The position numbers were made by a program, and so were the translations under genes. DNA of 64,000 nucleotides from Ichthyophis bannanicus. Taxonomy: Eukaryota; Chordata; Amphibia; Gymnophiona; Ichthyophiidae. The notes beneath the pieces were generated by a model that worked only from the letters and a program-made list of their open reading frames with translations, did not search any database and was not told the DNA's origin. The stretch is from NCBI GenBank assembly GCA_033557465.1, contig CM066048.1, positions 18,514,305 through 18,578,304 on the forward strand, written 5' to 3'. This document shows, piece by piece, positions 31,404 to 42,600 of this stretch (within the stretch, counting starts at the first letter, position 1; each line of letters starts with the position of its first letter).

Positions 31404-33257
31404 ATGGAAAAACCCGCTTCAGGTTTTAAAAAGTGATCCAAGTGTGGCGGTACCATCTCCGTCACCGACATCCATGAGTGGTGCCTCAAATGTTTAGGTC
31501 CTGACCACTCTATTTATGAGTGTGTTGCCTGTGGGATGATGTCGAAAAGGGGCCGGCAGAACCAAGCTGCTAAACTTAGCACCCTTTTTCCCCTCCGATG
31601 CAGCTTCTGTGGCATCGACGTCTTCCAGGGCTTCGTCTTCCTCCCATGGATCTCAGGTAACTAAACATAAATCTAGCCGGTCCTCAAAGGGTAGATCTCC
31701 CTCTAAGCATTTGAGATGCCTCTGGCGTTGCCCTTGAGGGACTTTCACCGGCAAAATTGCCCCGGCGGGAGGCTTTGGCTTCCAAAGCACTAACGGGGCT
31801 CCAGGATGTTCTCGAGGCCTCAACCTCGGCAGAACTACTGCTGCTATGCTCTGGGGTTATCGGCTGCTTCATCCAGTACCGATACCCAAGCATTGGCAGC
31901 GTCGATAGACCAGAGATTCTTGGCTATTGAACACAGTCTGGTGGCTCTTCTCACAGCCTTGATGCCCCTGAAACCGCTTCAGACAATTCAACCGGTACTG
32001 GTACCAGCACAGACTCCGGTACCGGTACCGAATGCATCGACATCAGCAGGTATCCTACCGGGACCGAGTCATGCTTATCCATCCGGTATCGACAAGTCGG
32101 TACTGGACCCCTCTGATGCAGACTTCGATCGGTAACGGTACCGTGCCTTGCACGATCACCTGGATCGGAGATACTTTGACTCCTCGGATGAGTCTGAAGA
32201 CTCTGAAAGCTCTGCCGATACCAGAGTACTTCTTCCTGAGGATTATTCTTCTCCTCAGCGTAGGATGTCTCCACCAGAGGATATGTCCTTTCAGGATTTT
32301 ATCTGAGATGTGGCTCGAGGTCTTTCCATCACAGTGGCTCCAGAAAAAGAGCCTAGGGCAAAGGAATTAGAAATCCTACAATACCCTAAAGCTCCCAAGG
32401 AGGCAGCTACTTTACCGATTCATGAGATCTTGCATGATCTCATGTTAAGGATGTGGGAAACACCTCTAACCACATCTCCTCACTCTTGAAGACTCAACAC
32501 CATGTATCGAGTTCCTCCTTGTCCTGGGTTTCAGAAGACTCAGCTACCACACCATTCCATGGTGGTGGAATCAGCTATGAGAAGGATCAAGAGTGCAAAA
32601 AGGCATGCATCTAATCCTCCAGGACGTGAGTGTAGGACTCTTCACGCCTTTGGATGTCGAACCTTCCAGGCTTCCATGCTTTCTGCTAGGATCAGTTCCT
32701 ATATATTATATATGGGAATGTTCCTTAAGGAGGTCACGGGAGATTTAGAGCTTATGAGCCCTCTCCTTCCTGATGATAAGAGGCAGGATTACCTCGCCCT
32801 TGTCAAACATGCTCAGGATGTTTCCAAGTTTGTGAATCGTGCAGCCTTTGACTGCTTTGAGTGCATAAGCAGAACCTCTGCTATTTCCATAGGTGCACGT
32901 AGGATTGCCTGGCTCCAGGCATCTGACTTGGAACTTTGGGTACAGGATAAACTAGGGAATATTCCTTGCACAGGAGAGAATCTCTTTGGCAAGAATTGGC
33001 AGGAAAAAGCTAATGAGATAGATGCTGACAATATCACTTTGGATAGATTGTCTAAATCTACAGATGATCCTGCAAGGAAAAAATCCTACAAGAAACTATT
33101 CTTCAGTAAGAAGAAGTTTTATCCCTCCTATATCCAGCAGGGGCATCGTTTAGGTCAGTCTGCCCAAAAGGGACAGCAGCAACAACCTAGGCAAAGAAAA
33201 ACAAAAGCTGCTAAGCCTCAACCGGCTCAGCAGTCTCAGCCTCCACAGGGGCTTTGA
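31404..33257 (+). pseudogene. DIRS gag-like protein
   Basis: Starts ATGGAAAAACCC at 31404. An early TGA follows KK about 10 codons in. A Cys/His-rich N-terminal motif follows (SKCGGTISVTDIHEWCLKC, then ECVACG). The larger intact piece (32502-33257, 251 codons) has MVVESAMRRIKSAKRHASNP and basic glutamine-rich C-terminal sequence (QQQQPRQRKTKAAKPQPAQQ). Family role: packages the RNA. Frames are broken in the middle. Confidence 0.75.
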
Positions 33258-33289
33258 CTCCTATCTAGAGAACTTTGCCTTCCTGGCCC

Positions 33290-34320
33290 AGAACGGCCCA
33301 GAGCCTTCCACCATTCCAGGAAGGTTATGTCATTTTGCCCCCAGATGGTGTCAGATAACAGCAGAAAATTGGACTCTGTCTATTGTAAGAGAGGGGTACA
33401 AGCTTCATTTCCTCAGCATGCCCCCTCCTACAGTGGTAAGACAGTTCAATTCTCAGACCTCTCTCAACGACCGGTTAGGTCAAGAGGTCACTATGCTTCT
33501 CAACCCAAGGGGCAATAGAAGAGGTACCCATTCTCCAACAGGGTACAGGGTTCTACTCCCCCTATTTCATTATTCCAAAGAAAACAGGAGGACACAGACC
33601 CATTTTAGACCTCGGAGAATTGAACAGATTCCTGTTCAAAGAGAAGTTCAAAATGATTTCTCTAGGAACTCTGCTGCCATACGTTCAGAGTCAGGATTGG
33701 CTTTGTTTCTAGATCTCAAGGATGTGTACACTCATGTTCTCATCCATCCAACTCATTGAAAGTTCCTTCGCTTTCTATTTCAAGGGAAGCACTACCAATA
33801 CAAGGTTCTTCCTTTTGGCCTGGCCTCGGCATCAAGGGTGTTCACAAAATGCATGGCTGTGGTGGCAGCATTTCTTCGCACCCTAGGAATATTCGTCTTC
33901 CCTTACTTAGATGACTGGCTCCTTCGAGCCCCTTCACAGCCAGAGGCCAGGGTTGCTCTCTTTCGCACAATGTGCATCCTTCAGTATTTGGGACTTGTCA
34001 TAAACTTCCCAAAATCTAACCTTGCTCCCAGTCAGTCCCTAGAGTTTATAGGAGCTCTGCTGGATACCAGGAAGACAAGGGCCTACCTTCCACAGCCCCG
34101 CTGCCTTCGAATTGTGCAGTTAGCTTCCCAAGCAGTGCTAAAACCTCACCTCACTGCTCGGGAAATGTTGCAATTGCTAGGCCACATGGCATCCACTGTG
34201 CATGTGGTTCCTTATGCTCGCCTCCATATGAGGGCAGCCCAGTGGACTTTATCCACTCAATGGACTCAGGCGTCAGGTTGCCTGTCAGACAAAATAGCAA
34301 ACTCAGATTGCCTTATTTTG
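33290..34320 (+). pseudogene. DIRS reverse transcriptase
   Basis: Frames shift, but the order is clear. CQITAENWTLSIVREGYKLHF leads in. A shifted frame gives the polymerase fingers (FIIPKKTGGHRPILDL). LALFLDLKDVYTHVLIHPTH is motif A. FPYLDDWLLRAP (tacttagatgac at 33904-33915) is the YLDD catalytic motif. AREMLQLLGHMASTVHVVPY is the connection domain. Established DIRS signature YLDDWL. The frame is open from 33838 to 34392. Confidence 0.9.
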
Positions 34321-34328
34321 TCCCTCCA

Positions 34329-34335
34329 ATTTATT

Positions 34336-34368
<33 letters not shown>

Positions 34369-34550
34369 AGCTTTTATATACCGCACTTTTGACATCAGCG
34401 CGGTTTACATTTTAACAAGTTTTGTACTTAAACATAAAAACAAATGTTAAGTTTACAGAGAACAGGGAATAAAAACATGGATAACAGGGATTAACAATTA
34501 ACAGATATTTTCAATTATTTACAATAGGTTCTTAAATGCTTGAGTGGTGG
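34329..34550 (-). mobile_element. L2 3' tail inserted in DIRS
   Basis: TTTATTTATT run at the left (minus-strand TAAA tail) then the L2 3' UTR with stem ACCGC/GCGGT (near 34382-34405, G-U pairs tolerated). 5'-truncated to about 220 bp. Target duplication not resolved. Confidence 0.85.
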
Positions 34551-34810
34551 CAATAACCCCAAAACCTTTTGGTGGGGTCCCCTTTTCAGCAACCTCCACC
34601 CCAAGCCACTCTAACAACAGATGCCTCACAGGTGGGTTGGGGAACCCACCTGCCAGGCCTCTCTACCCAGGGTACCTGGACTCCACAGGAGACCTATCTA
34701 CATATCAATCTCCTGGAACTCAGAGCAATCTTCCTTGCTCTTCGAGTATTCCACACCCAGCTCAGCTAAAAGACCGTCCTAGTTCAAAGGGACAATCAAG
34801 TAGCCATGTT

Positions 34811-35113
34811 GGAGTGGAGGAGTGGCCTAGTGGTTGGGGCAAGGTACTTCAGGCCGGAAGGTCAGGGGTTCAAATCCCACTAGAGGACAGCAACCTTGGG
34901 CCGGAAGGACTGGGGTTTCTAGTCCCACAGGTGCTCCTTGTGGTCTTGGGCAAGCCACTTAACCCTCCATAGCCCATGTTATCTGTAAAATAGTTATCTC
35001 CAAGTAATAATGCCATGTTCAATGTAATTTCAGTTTGCTCAATGTAAACTGCACTGATGCAGAATAACGCGGTATATAAGAGAATAAAAAATAAATAAAA
35101 AATAAATAAATAA
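34811..35113 (+). mobile_element. MIR-like CORE-SINE, copy 1
   Basis: Five-bp duplication ATGTT (34806-34810 and 35114-35118). tRNA-derived head with box A TGGCCTAGTGG and box B GGTTCAAATCC. CORE-like middle (GGTCTTGGGCAAGCCACTTA). L2-like 3' end with a weakened stem-loop and an AAATAAATAA tail. It lies inside the DIRS RNase H. Established type: SINE mobilised by L2. Confidence 0.9.
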
Positions 35114-35376
35114 ATGTTCTATGTGAACAAGCAGGGCGGAACAGGCTCTCTGTCGCTATGCAACGAAGCTTTGCGACTATGGGCCCTTGCCAGAGAGCAT
35201 CAGATTCATCTCCTTGTGGTGTATCTTCCAGGCATTCAAAGCTTTTGGGCAGACAGACTCAGTCGAGTTCTGCTTCCACATGAATGGTCTCTCCATGTAC
35301 ACCAGGTGGCCAAAATTTTCCAAATTTGGGGCACCTCGGACATAGACCTCTTCGGAAGTCCGCTGAATGCCAAACT

Positions 35377-35668
35377 GGAGTGGAGGAGTAGCCTAGTGGT
35401 TGGGGCAAGGTACTTCAGGCCGGAAGGGCGGGGGTTCAAATCCCACTAGAGGACAGCAACCTTGGGCCGGAAGGACTGGGGTTTCTAGTCCCACAGGTGC
35501 TCCTTGTGGTCTTGGGCAAGCCACTTAACCCTCCATAGCCCATGTTCCCTGTAAAATAGTTATCTCCAAGTTATAATACCCTGTTCAATGTAATTTCAGT
35601 TTGTTCAATGTAAACCGCACTGATGCAGAATAGCGCGGTATATAAGAGAATGTAAATAAATAAATAAT
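35377..35668 (+). mobile_element. MIR-like CORE-SINE, copy 2
   Basis: Five-bp duplication AAACT (35372-35376 and 35669-35673). Nearly identical to copy 1; box A is TAGCCTAGTGG and box B GGTTCAAATCC. 3' stem-loop ACCGCACT/AGCGCGGT with one mismatch. Two copies of one young subfamily within 270 bp of each other. Confidence 0.92.
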
Positions 35669-36010
35669 AAACTTCCCTGGTTCTGTTCCAGAATTCCAGC
35701 TCAGGGTTGTCAGGCCAGGGATGCTTTCCTCCTCCATTGGAGCCAGGACTTCCTATATGCCTTTCCACCCATTCCCCTAATTCCCAAAACCCTGTTCAAG
35801 CTTCAGAGAGATAGAGGTCATATGATTCTCATAGTTCCACATTGGCCACAGCAAAGGTGGTACCCTCTGCTCCTACATCTCTCTCAAGCTCCGCCTCTGG
35901 AGTTAGGATCTGTTCCAGATCTCATTTCTCAGGAGGATGGGATGCTGTGGTATCCCAATCCCCAGTCTCTGCATCTCAGGTCCTGGTTGCTGAAAACCTA
36001 GAACTTCACG

Positions 36011-37040
36011 GTCTTAACCTTTCTCAGCAGGTAAAGGATATTCTTTATGCTTCCAGGAAGCCTTCCACAAGACGCTCTTATGCTTTCAAGTGGAAAAGGT
36101 TTACCATATGGTGATCGCAGAAGGGTCTTAACCCTCTTATGTATGATACCTATGGAATCATTACTGGAGTATCTCCTTCATTTATCTAATGCAGGCCTTA
36201 AGACTAATTCAGTGAGAGTTCATTTGAGTGCTATTGCAGCTTCTTTCAAGCCTCTAAATGGGCAACCTATTTCCTCTCATCCTCTCACAGCGAGATTTAT
36301 GAGAGGCCTTCTTTTAACTAAGCCTCCAATTAAGCCACCACCGGTGTCATGGGACTTAAATTTGGTTCTTGGGCAGCTTATGAAACCGCCTTTTGAACCA
36401 TTAGCCACTACCTCCTTGAAATTCCTTTCCTGGAAGGTCATCTTTCTTATTGCAATCACATCAGTACTTCGCATCAGTGAATTGCAAGCATTGGTGGCTG
36501 ATCCTCCTTATACAAGGTTCCATCATGATAAGGTAGTCCTTAGGACTCATCCACACTTTATGCCAAAGGTAGTGTCACCTTTTCATTTAAACCAAGCGGT
36601 TTACCTTCCTGTATTCTTCCCAAGGCCTCATGCCTCAAATGCAGAAAGGAATCTTTATACTTTGGATTGTAAAAGGGCTCTGGCCTTTTACTTACAAAGG
36701 ACACAGCAACATAGGAAGTCCTCTCAACTTTTTGTTGTTTTTGATCCTAGTCATTTGGGACTTCCAGTCTCCAAAAGAACACTGTTCAACTGGATTGCAC
36801 AGTGTATCCTTTGCCTATGAGAGTAAAAACCTTCCTCTTGAAGGCCATGTCACAGCTCACAATGTGAGAGCCATGGCAGCTTCTATGGCTCATCTTCACT
36901 TTGTGTCTATTGACGACATCTGCCAAGCAGCTACTTGGGCTTCGGTTCATACCTTCACAGCCCATTACTGCTTAGACAAGGACTCCCGCCGGGATGCCTT
37001 GTTTGGTCAGGCTGTTCTTCAACACCTCTTCCAGGCTTAA
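36011..37040 (+). pseudogene. DIRS tyrosine recombinase
   Basis: VKDILYASRKPSTRRSYAFK starts the SAM-like N-terminal domain (36010-36110). SVLRISELQALVAD has the box A arginine region. HVTAHNVRAMAASMAHLHF carries the second conserved Arg. ASVHTFTAHYCLDKDSRRDA has the catalytic tyrosine (Y in HYCLD). Frame shift near 36110 and near 36800. Family role: integrates the circular cDNA without a target duplication. Otherwise complete. Confidence 0.9.
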
Positions 37041-37532
37041 TCAACTCCTACCCACCATCCCTGGTAGGATGTCAGAGATCCATGGGGGGAAGTAGAGCCC
37101 TTTCACAAGGGCACACAACCTCTGGGGTTTCTCCCTGGCATCTGCAGCTAGGGAGTCCCCATATGTGAAGACTACATTCCTGCTTGTTCCTGGAGATAGC
37201 ATGGTTACTCACCTGTAACAGGTGATCTCCGGGAACAGCAAGAATTTAGTCTTCACAACCCACCCACCTCCCCTAGGAGTTGTATCTCTCTCTCTCTCTC
37301 TTTCTCTCTTTCCCTCTCTCTTTTGTCTCAGCTTTAAACTCAACTGGAGAGGGACAGTTGGGAAAGGCAGGAAGGCAGCACGCAGGTGCTGTGGGATGCT
37401 CCCAAAAGCTTTCCTACTGGACGCTGGGGAGCGTTCCTGCGCAGGCTCCGTCGGTACCGATGATACCCATATATGAAGACTAAATTCCTGCTGTTCCCGG
37501 AGATCACCTGTTACAGGTGAGTAACTGTGCCT
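37041..37532 (+). repeat. DIRS 3' inverted repeat and internal complementary region
   Basis: Includes the internal complementary region (37157-37256), a CT-rich run (37286-37325), and the right terminal repeat (37344-37532). CACCTGTAACAGGTG within it is a perfect 7-bp-arm palindrome. Confidence 0.85.
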
Positions 37533-38073
37533 TTCTCCTATTAGTCTTAAATGAGCTAAATCATAGCTTCATTGCGTGTCCCCTTAGTCTTTTTACTGTT
37601 TGAAGGAGTAAACAACCAATCTGTGTTTACCTGTTCCACTCCCTTCATTAATTTATAGATCTCTATCATATCTTCCCTCAGACGTCTCTTTTCCAAGTTG
37701 AAGAGCCCTAACATTTAAGCCTTTTCTCATAGGGGTATCCTTCCATCCCCTTTAGCATTTTGGTGGCTCTTTTCTGTACATTTTAAAATTCCACTATATC
37801 CTTTTTAGGATTTGGAGACCAGAATTACACGCAATATTCAGGGTGCGATCACACTATGGAGAGATACAGAGGTATTATAATATCCTTGGTTTTATTTTCC
37901 ATTCCTTTCCTTATGATACCTAGCATTCTATTTGCTTTCTTGGCTGCCGCTGCACACTGGGCCGAGGGTTTCAACATGTTATCCACAATGACGCTTAAAT
38001 CTTTTTCATGAGCAGTATTTCCTAATGTGGTACCTTGCATTGTGTATCTGTAGTTTGGTTGTTCTTCCCTAAG

Positions 38074-38780
38074 GGCCCCATTCTGATCAGGTCCCGTCCA
38101 GATGTCCAAAATCTGGACGGACCAGATTTGCACCTGATTCTGCACCAATGGGAGCTAGATGTTCCCGTGGGAGCAAAATTGGGTGCAAAGGGCCTGGACT
38201 GGCAGGACCTGCCCTGATTCTTTGCCATTGGATGGACAGCTCCCATCTCATCTAACCCTGCTGGTGTCTGCATGGAGTCCTGGTGCCGTGGCGTCCTGTC
38301 ACCATGGCACCGGGACACTATGCAGGGGCAACAGGATGCCATGTAGAAGCCCTGATCTGCCGTACAAATAAGAAGATCCTGTTCTCTGCTGCCCGACAGG
38401 GCCTGTCAAGGTCAGAATCGGGCTGCCGGGGAGCCTCCTGCCCTGCTCACCTGGTCTGGGGGAGTCCTGCCGTGATGGCCGTCAATGTCGAGGTGATGTT
38501 TTCCACCCCTGAGGTGGAACAAGTCCACCATCTGCCTCCTCAGGCCTGGACGTACAGGACCATGACTGGAATCAACCCTGTATGTCTGGGGTCAGGGTCC
38601 CACTTCTGCTCCGCCCATACTCCTCCACCGGCCCTACCCTGCCTGCCCCCATACAGAGCTCCCCGCACATCTCCTGTGTATGTGTGGGGAGTTATGGGAA
38701 TGGAATCGGCCCAAGTGAATAGCGGGTGCTGTACTTCTGAACCAGACATACATCCCCGCTATTCCAGCATCGGAATGACC
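38074..38780. mobile_element. 707-bp terminal-inverted-repeat element inside CR1
   Basis: 7-bp duplication CCCTAAG (38067-38073 and 38781-38787). Ends GGCCCCATTCTGAT and, in reverse complement, GGTCATTCCGATG, an imperfect inverted repeat. GC-rich interior, no open frame of note. Superfamily uncertain: an 8-bp hAT-type duplication is possible with one mismatch. Confidence 0.7.
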
Positions 38781-38954
38781 CCCTAAGTGCATAACTTTGC
38801 ACTTGTCCAGATTAAATTTCATCTGCCATTTAAACATCCAGTCTTCCAATTTATCAAGGCCCTCTTGCAATTTTTCACAATCCTCTTGTGTTTTAACATC
38901 TTTGAATCATTTTATGTCACCTGCAAACTTAATCACGAAGAGATTGAGTGAGCT

Positions 38955-39085
38955 AGGGGTATTTACCAGTACTACTTCTACTAATCATCTATATAGCGCT
39001 ACAAGGTGTACGCAGCACTGAACGTATAGATGTAAGACACAGCCCCTGCTCATCACAGCTTACAATCTAATAAAGATGGAAAAAT
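38955..39085 (-). repeat. LINE/SINE 3' tail, minus strand
   Basis: Minus-strand text runs GATTGTAAGCTGTGATGAGC, CAGGGGCTGTGTCTTACAT and CTATATAGATGATTAGTAGA. Same type as the tail at 555-705. Confidence 0.6.
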
Positions 39086-39253
39086 ATCTGAGAAAATTAC
39101 TGGCTTATTCCTCTAGCACTCTGCTGCAGAGCCTGGACACTTTATGGTCTCTGCTGCAGCCACAGGTCCTTCATTTCCCCAGTGCTCTGCTGAAGCGTCC
39201 AGGCTCTGCATCAGAGGCCATAAACAAACAAATGTGTGGGGCCTCCTAGCATT
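39086..39253. other. No gene seen; inverted fragments
   Basis: Contains two inverted copies of GCAGAGCCTGGAC and TTTATGG-CTCTG, forming an imperfect inverted pair (39120-39225). No gene. Confidence 0.35.
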
Positions 39254-39270
39254 ATACAAATATATTTTTT

Positions 39271-39623
39271 TTATTTTTTTTTTATTAAAAGACTTCCAAA
39301 GAATACAAAGATACAAGAACCACAAAGATCTTCAAAAAGAATGCAACAGTATCAACACAACATCAGGTCACATTAGTAACCAACAATATGTCTTCATTTT
39401 TACACGTTTGTAATAAAGAAACCGGGACCCCCACCCACCCCCCCCAGCCTCCCATCCCCCCCCCCAAAGTCACCCCAATCCCAGGGCCCCCCACCCCCAC
39501 CTCCCAGCCCCCCCAACTATGGCTTGCTAATGCTAGGGCTCGGGACAATGGTGAACTAAGAGACACACATAGGGAGGAAATCTCCGGAGGGACCGGCACG
39601 TCACCCCCAACTAACCAAAACAA
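39271..39623 (-). other. L1 3' UTR with G-rich tract and poly-A tail
   Basis: Sense strand (minus) is strongly G-rich at 39420-39520. Multiple runs of at least four G permit a quadruplex. The poly-A run is at 39271-39295 (poly-T on the plus strand). Confidence 0.75.
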
Positions 39624-42600
39624 TCACGCACCATAGCGAGAAACAAAGGGTGCCCACACCGATTCAAAGCGAGCTAAATGCATCCTGCTAACTGCTACTC
39701 CCCGTTCCATGGAGTATGTATCCCACATGCGTTCCAGCCAGACCTGGAATGAGGGGGCCAAAGCCTGCTTCCAGGCCGCCGCCAGGGATAGTCGGGCCGC
39801 ATTCAAGCCGTGCCGGAGTAAGGCAAGTTGCAAAGCCCGAGCCCCCGGCACGGATGCCCCAAAAAGAAAAATCCCCGGATCCCAAGGGATACTCAGTCCT
39901 AGAAGCATCTGCATTCGGAATTGTAGACCTCTCCAGAAAGAACGAATGCGGGGGCACGCCCACCAAATATGTCCCAGGGTACCCCGTTGCCCACAGTTAC
40001 GCCAGCATAGGTCCCCAGCCCCGGGATACATACGAGCAATCCGCGCCAGAGTCATGTACCAACGGTACAGCAATTTATAATTCGTTTCTCGGGCATTAGT
40101 CGCTATTGAGCTCTTCCACAGGCGCGCTTCCACGGTCTCCCACTGCTGATCAGTATAAGAAAGACTCAAGTCAGAGTTCCAAAGCACCCTATGACGGGTG
40201 GGGCACGCCTGGGCCCCCTGCAAATGGGCATATAGTGTCGCCACAAGACCCCTTGTAGTAGTGCACCCCTCACAGTAGCGCTCCAATTCCGTCAAGTCCC
40301 GAGCAACCTGGGGCCGAACGGACCTAGAATTGACCCAGTGTGTCACTTGCATATAACGATAGATATGCCCAGCCGGCAGATCAAATTCATCCTGCATTGC
40401 ACGAAAAGGTTGTAGCCAACCATCAGCAAAAAATTGGCCGACCCGGCTGAGGCCAAGGTGCCCCCATTGCCGAAAGACTACATCACTCAAACCCGGTGGG
40501 AAAGAAGCGTTATCAACTATAGGGGCTAAAGGGGATAGATCCGTGTCACGGGGTCGAAAGTGCTGGTCCCAGCAACGGAGGGTATGAAAAATATAGGGAT
40601 TACTGGTGCACTTGCCGCGGCGAAGTTGTGGTCCTAGCCACAGCCAGTCCCCCAACCCCGCTCCCCCCGCCAAGCTCATTTCCATCTGCACCCATTGCTT
40701 CGTGCTATCAGCAATCATCCATTCCACCCCCGCCCGACACTGCGCCGCCGCATAATACCAATGTAGATTGGGCATTCCCATACCGCCGGAGCGCGTGCGG
40801 GCAAAAAGAGCTTGCCGCGCTAAGCGCGGGCGTCTATAATGCCACACAAACTTCATAAGCAACTGTTGCCAGGTCGCCAGTGTAGCTCGCGGGATGGGGA
40901 GCGGGAGAACCTGAAAGAAATAAAGAAAGCGGGGGACGATCACCATCTTGACTATGGCTATACGCCCAAACCAGGAGAGGAGCAGGCCATTCCAAACCTC
41001 TAAGTCCCGCCGGACCTGATGAAGCAAGGGATCATAGTTAGCTTTGAAAAGATCCGTCCGCTCCACAGTTAGGTTCACCCCTAAATATCGCAGGGCTCCT
41101 GACACCCAGCGAATAGGATAAGCCTCCTGAAGTTCTGCACAGACCGCCCTGGGGACCCCAACATTCAAGATCTCCGATTTAGTATAATTGATTTTGAAGC
41201 CGGAGACACGAGAAAAATTTGCGAACAGCTGCATCGCGATTGGGAGAGAAGCAGACGGATTCACCAAGGATAGGATGATATCATCCGCAAAGAGCGCGAT
41301 CCGATATTCCGCAGGACCAATGCGGACCCCTTGCAAACCTGGATGATCTCGGAAGCTCTGGACCAGAGGTTCCATCGCTAAAGCAAAGAGCAGCGGCGAC
41401 AGAGGGCAACCCTGTCGTTGCCTCTCTCCAAAAAGAAGTGTCTCGAGTGTCCCCCATTAATCCGAACGCACGCCTGAGGCTGCTGGTAAAGGCTGCGAGC
41501 CCAACCAATATAATTAGGGCCAAAGCCCATTATCTCCAGAACACACCATAAATATCCCCAATCCACCCGGTCGAAAGCTTTTTCGGCGTCAATTCCCACT
41601 AGCAACGCTGGTTGTGGATCCCGTTGAGCCACATGAATAATCTGCAACATACGCCGAATGTTGTCGGTGGCCTGGCGACCCGGTACAAAGCCAACCTGGT
41701 CTGGGTGAACTAAGCCTGGAAGAGCCCGATTCAGACGCGCGGCCAGCACAGAAGCAAAGATTTTAACGTCAACATTTAACAAGGAGATAGGGCGGTACGA
41801 TGCCGCGTCATGCAAGGGTTTACCAGGTTTGGGTATCATCACAATCAATGCCTCACGTTGGGACGGGGGAAGGGAAGCCGCCCCCAAGACCTCATTAAAC
41901 AAACAGGTCAGAGATGGCGCCAGTTGTGCTCGGAACTTCTTATAGTATTCTGCCGGGAAACCATCACTACCCGGCGCGCTGCCAGTTTTCAGATGCCGGA
42001 TTGCATTTTCCACTTCGTCAATCGTAAATTCCGAATCCAACTGAACCCGGTCAGAGTCAGAAAGACGCGGTAGAGCCATCCTCTGGAGGTAATCCTGCAC
42101 TTGATCCCTACCAGGGGGCTCTGCTTTGTAAAGCCGCTCCAAGTAATCGGCAAAAAGATCACGGATCTCCCGGGAGATGACCCTTGTCTGTCCCCCAGCA
42201 TCGCGTAATTCGCGGACCACTCTCGAGGACTGCTGTTGACGCAGGCGCAAAGCCAAAAGGCGGCCAGTTTTGTTCCCATGTTCATAAAAAGTTTGCCTTA
42301 ATTTCCGGCGCTTATTATCTAATTCTCTCTGCATACATGCATCTAAATTCGCTTGAACCGTCCGCCACTGACGTAGGACCTGCCTCGACCCGGTTCGGGC
42401 GTGCTCCAAGCCCAGGCGAGCAGATTCCCTCACCAAATGATCATGATCACGTGTCCACTTTTTGCGCGTGCGGGTTGCCTCAGCCATAAGTTGACCGCGG
42501 GCTGTGGCCTTGTAAGCGTCCCAGACCGTGGGAAGTGGAACATCCTCAGTATCATTAAACTCAAAGAATTCCTTAATAAAGTGGGCATGATCTTGCACTG

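Larger units (their letters stand above)
34560..35800 (+). pseudogene. DIRS RNase H and following region, split by two SINEs
   Basis: TTDASQVGWGTHL (first Asp motif), YLHINLLELRAIFLALRVF (Glu motif) at 34569-34769, then VLVQRDNQVAM, which continues as FYVNKQGGTGSLSL after the first SINE (third Asp motif). The stretch to SDIDLFGSPLNAKL is cut by the second SINE, after which PWFCSRIPAQGCQ continues. This is the DIRS RNase H fold. Reading frame is lost by the insertions. Confidence 0.85.
31006..37532 (+). mobile_element. Complete DIRS-type tyrosine-recombinase retrotransposon
   Basis: Inverted terminal repeats: 31006-31160 pairs with 37344-37504, and the right repeat continues about 28 bp further. 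The internal complementary region (37157-37256) contains the joined sequence of the two ends, as expected for a circular DIRS intermediate. Genes run gag, reverse transcriptase with RNase H, then tyrosine recombinase. No target duplication, normal for DIRS. It has taken in two SINEs and an L2 tail. Confidence 0.93.
30712..38950 (-). mobile_element. CR1 LINE copy D, split by a DIRS element and a 707-bp insert
   Basis: CR1 text at 30712-31005 (3' UTR and last codons) continues at 37533-38073 and 38788-38950 after removal of the insertions. The GTGAAAAAA to ATTAGTCTTAAAT step of CR1 is interrupted exactly by the DIRS. 37849-38148 translates to the ANRMLGIIRKGMENKTK-type thumb motif. Confidence 0.85.

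Noticed and set aside
34811..34880. tRNA gene
   Set aside because: Box A and box B are present but the cloverleaf is not kept and the sequence continues into a SINE body with target duplication.
38283..38786. 167-codon open frame
   Set aside because: Lies in the GC-rich 707-bp insert where stops are rare; no recognisable domain.
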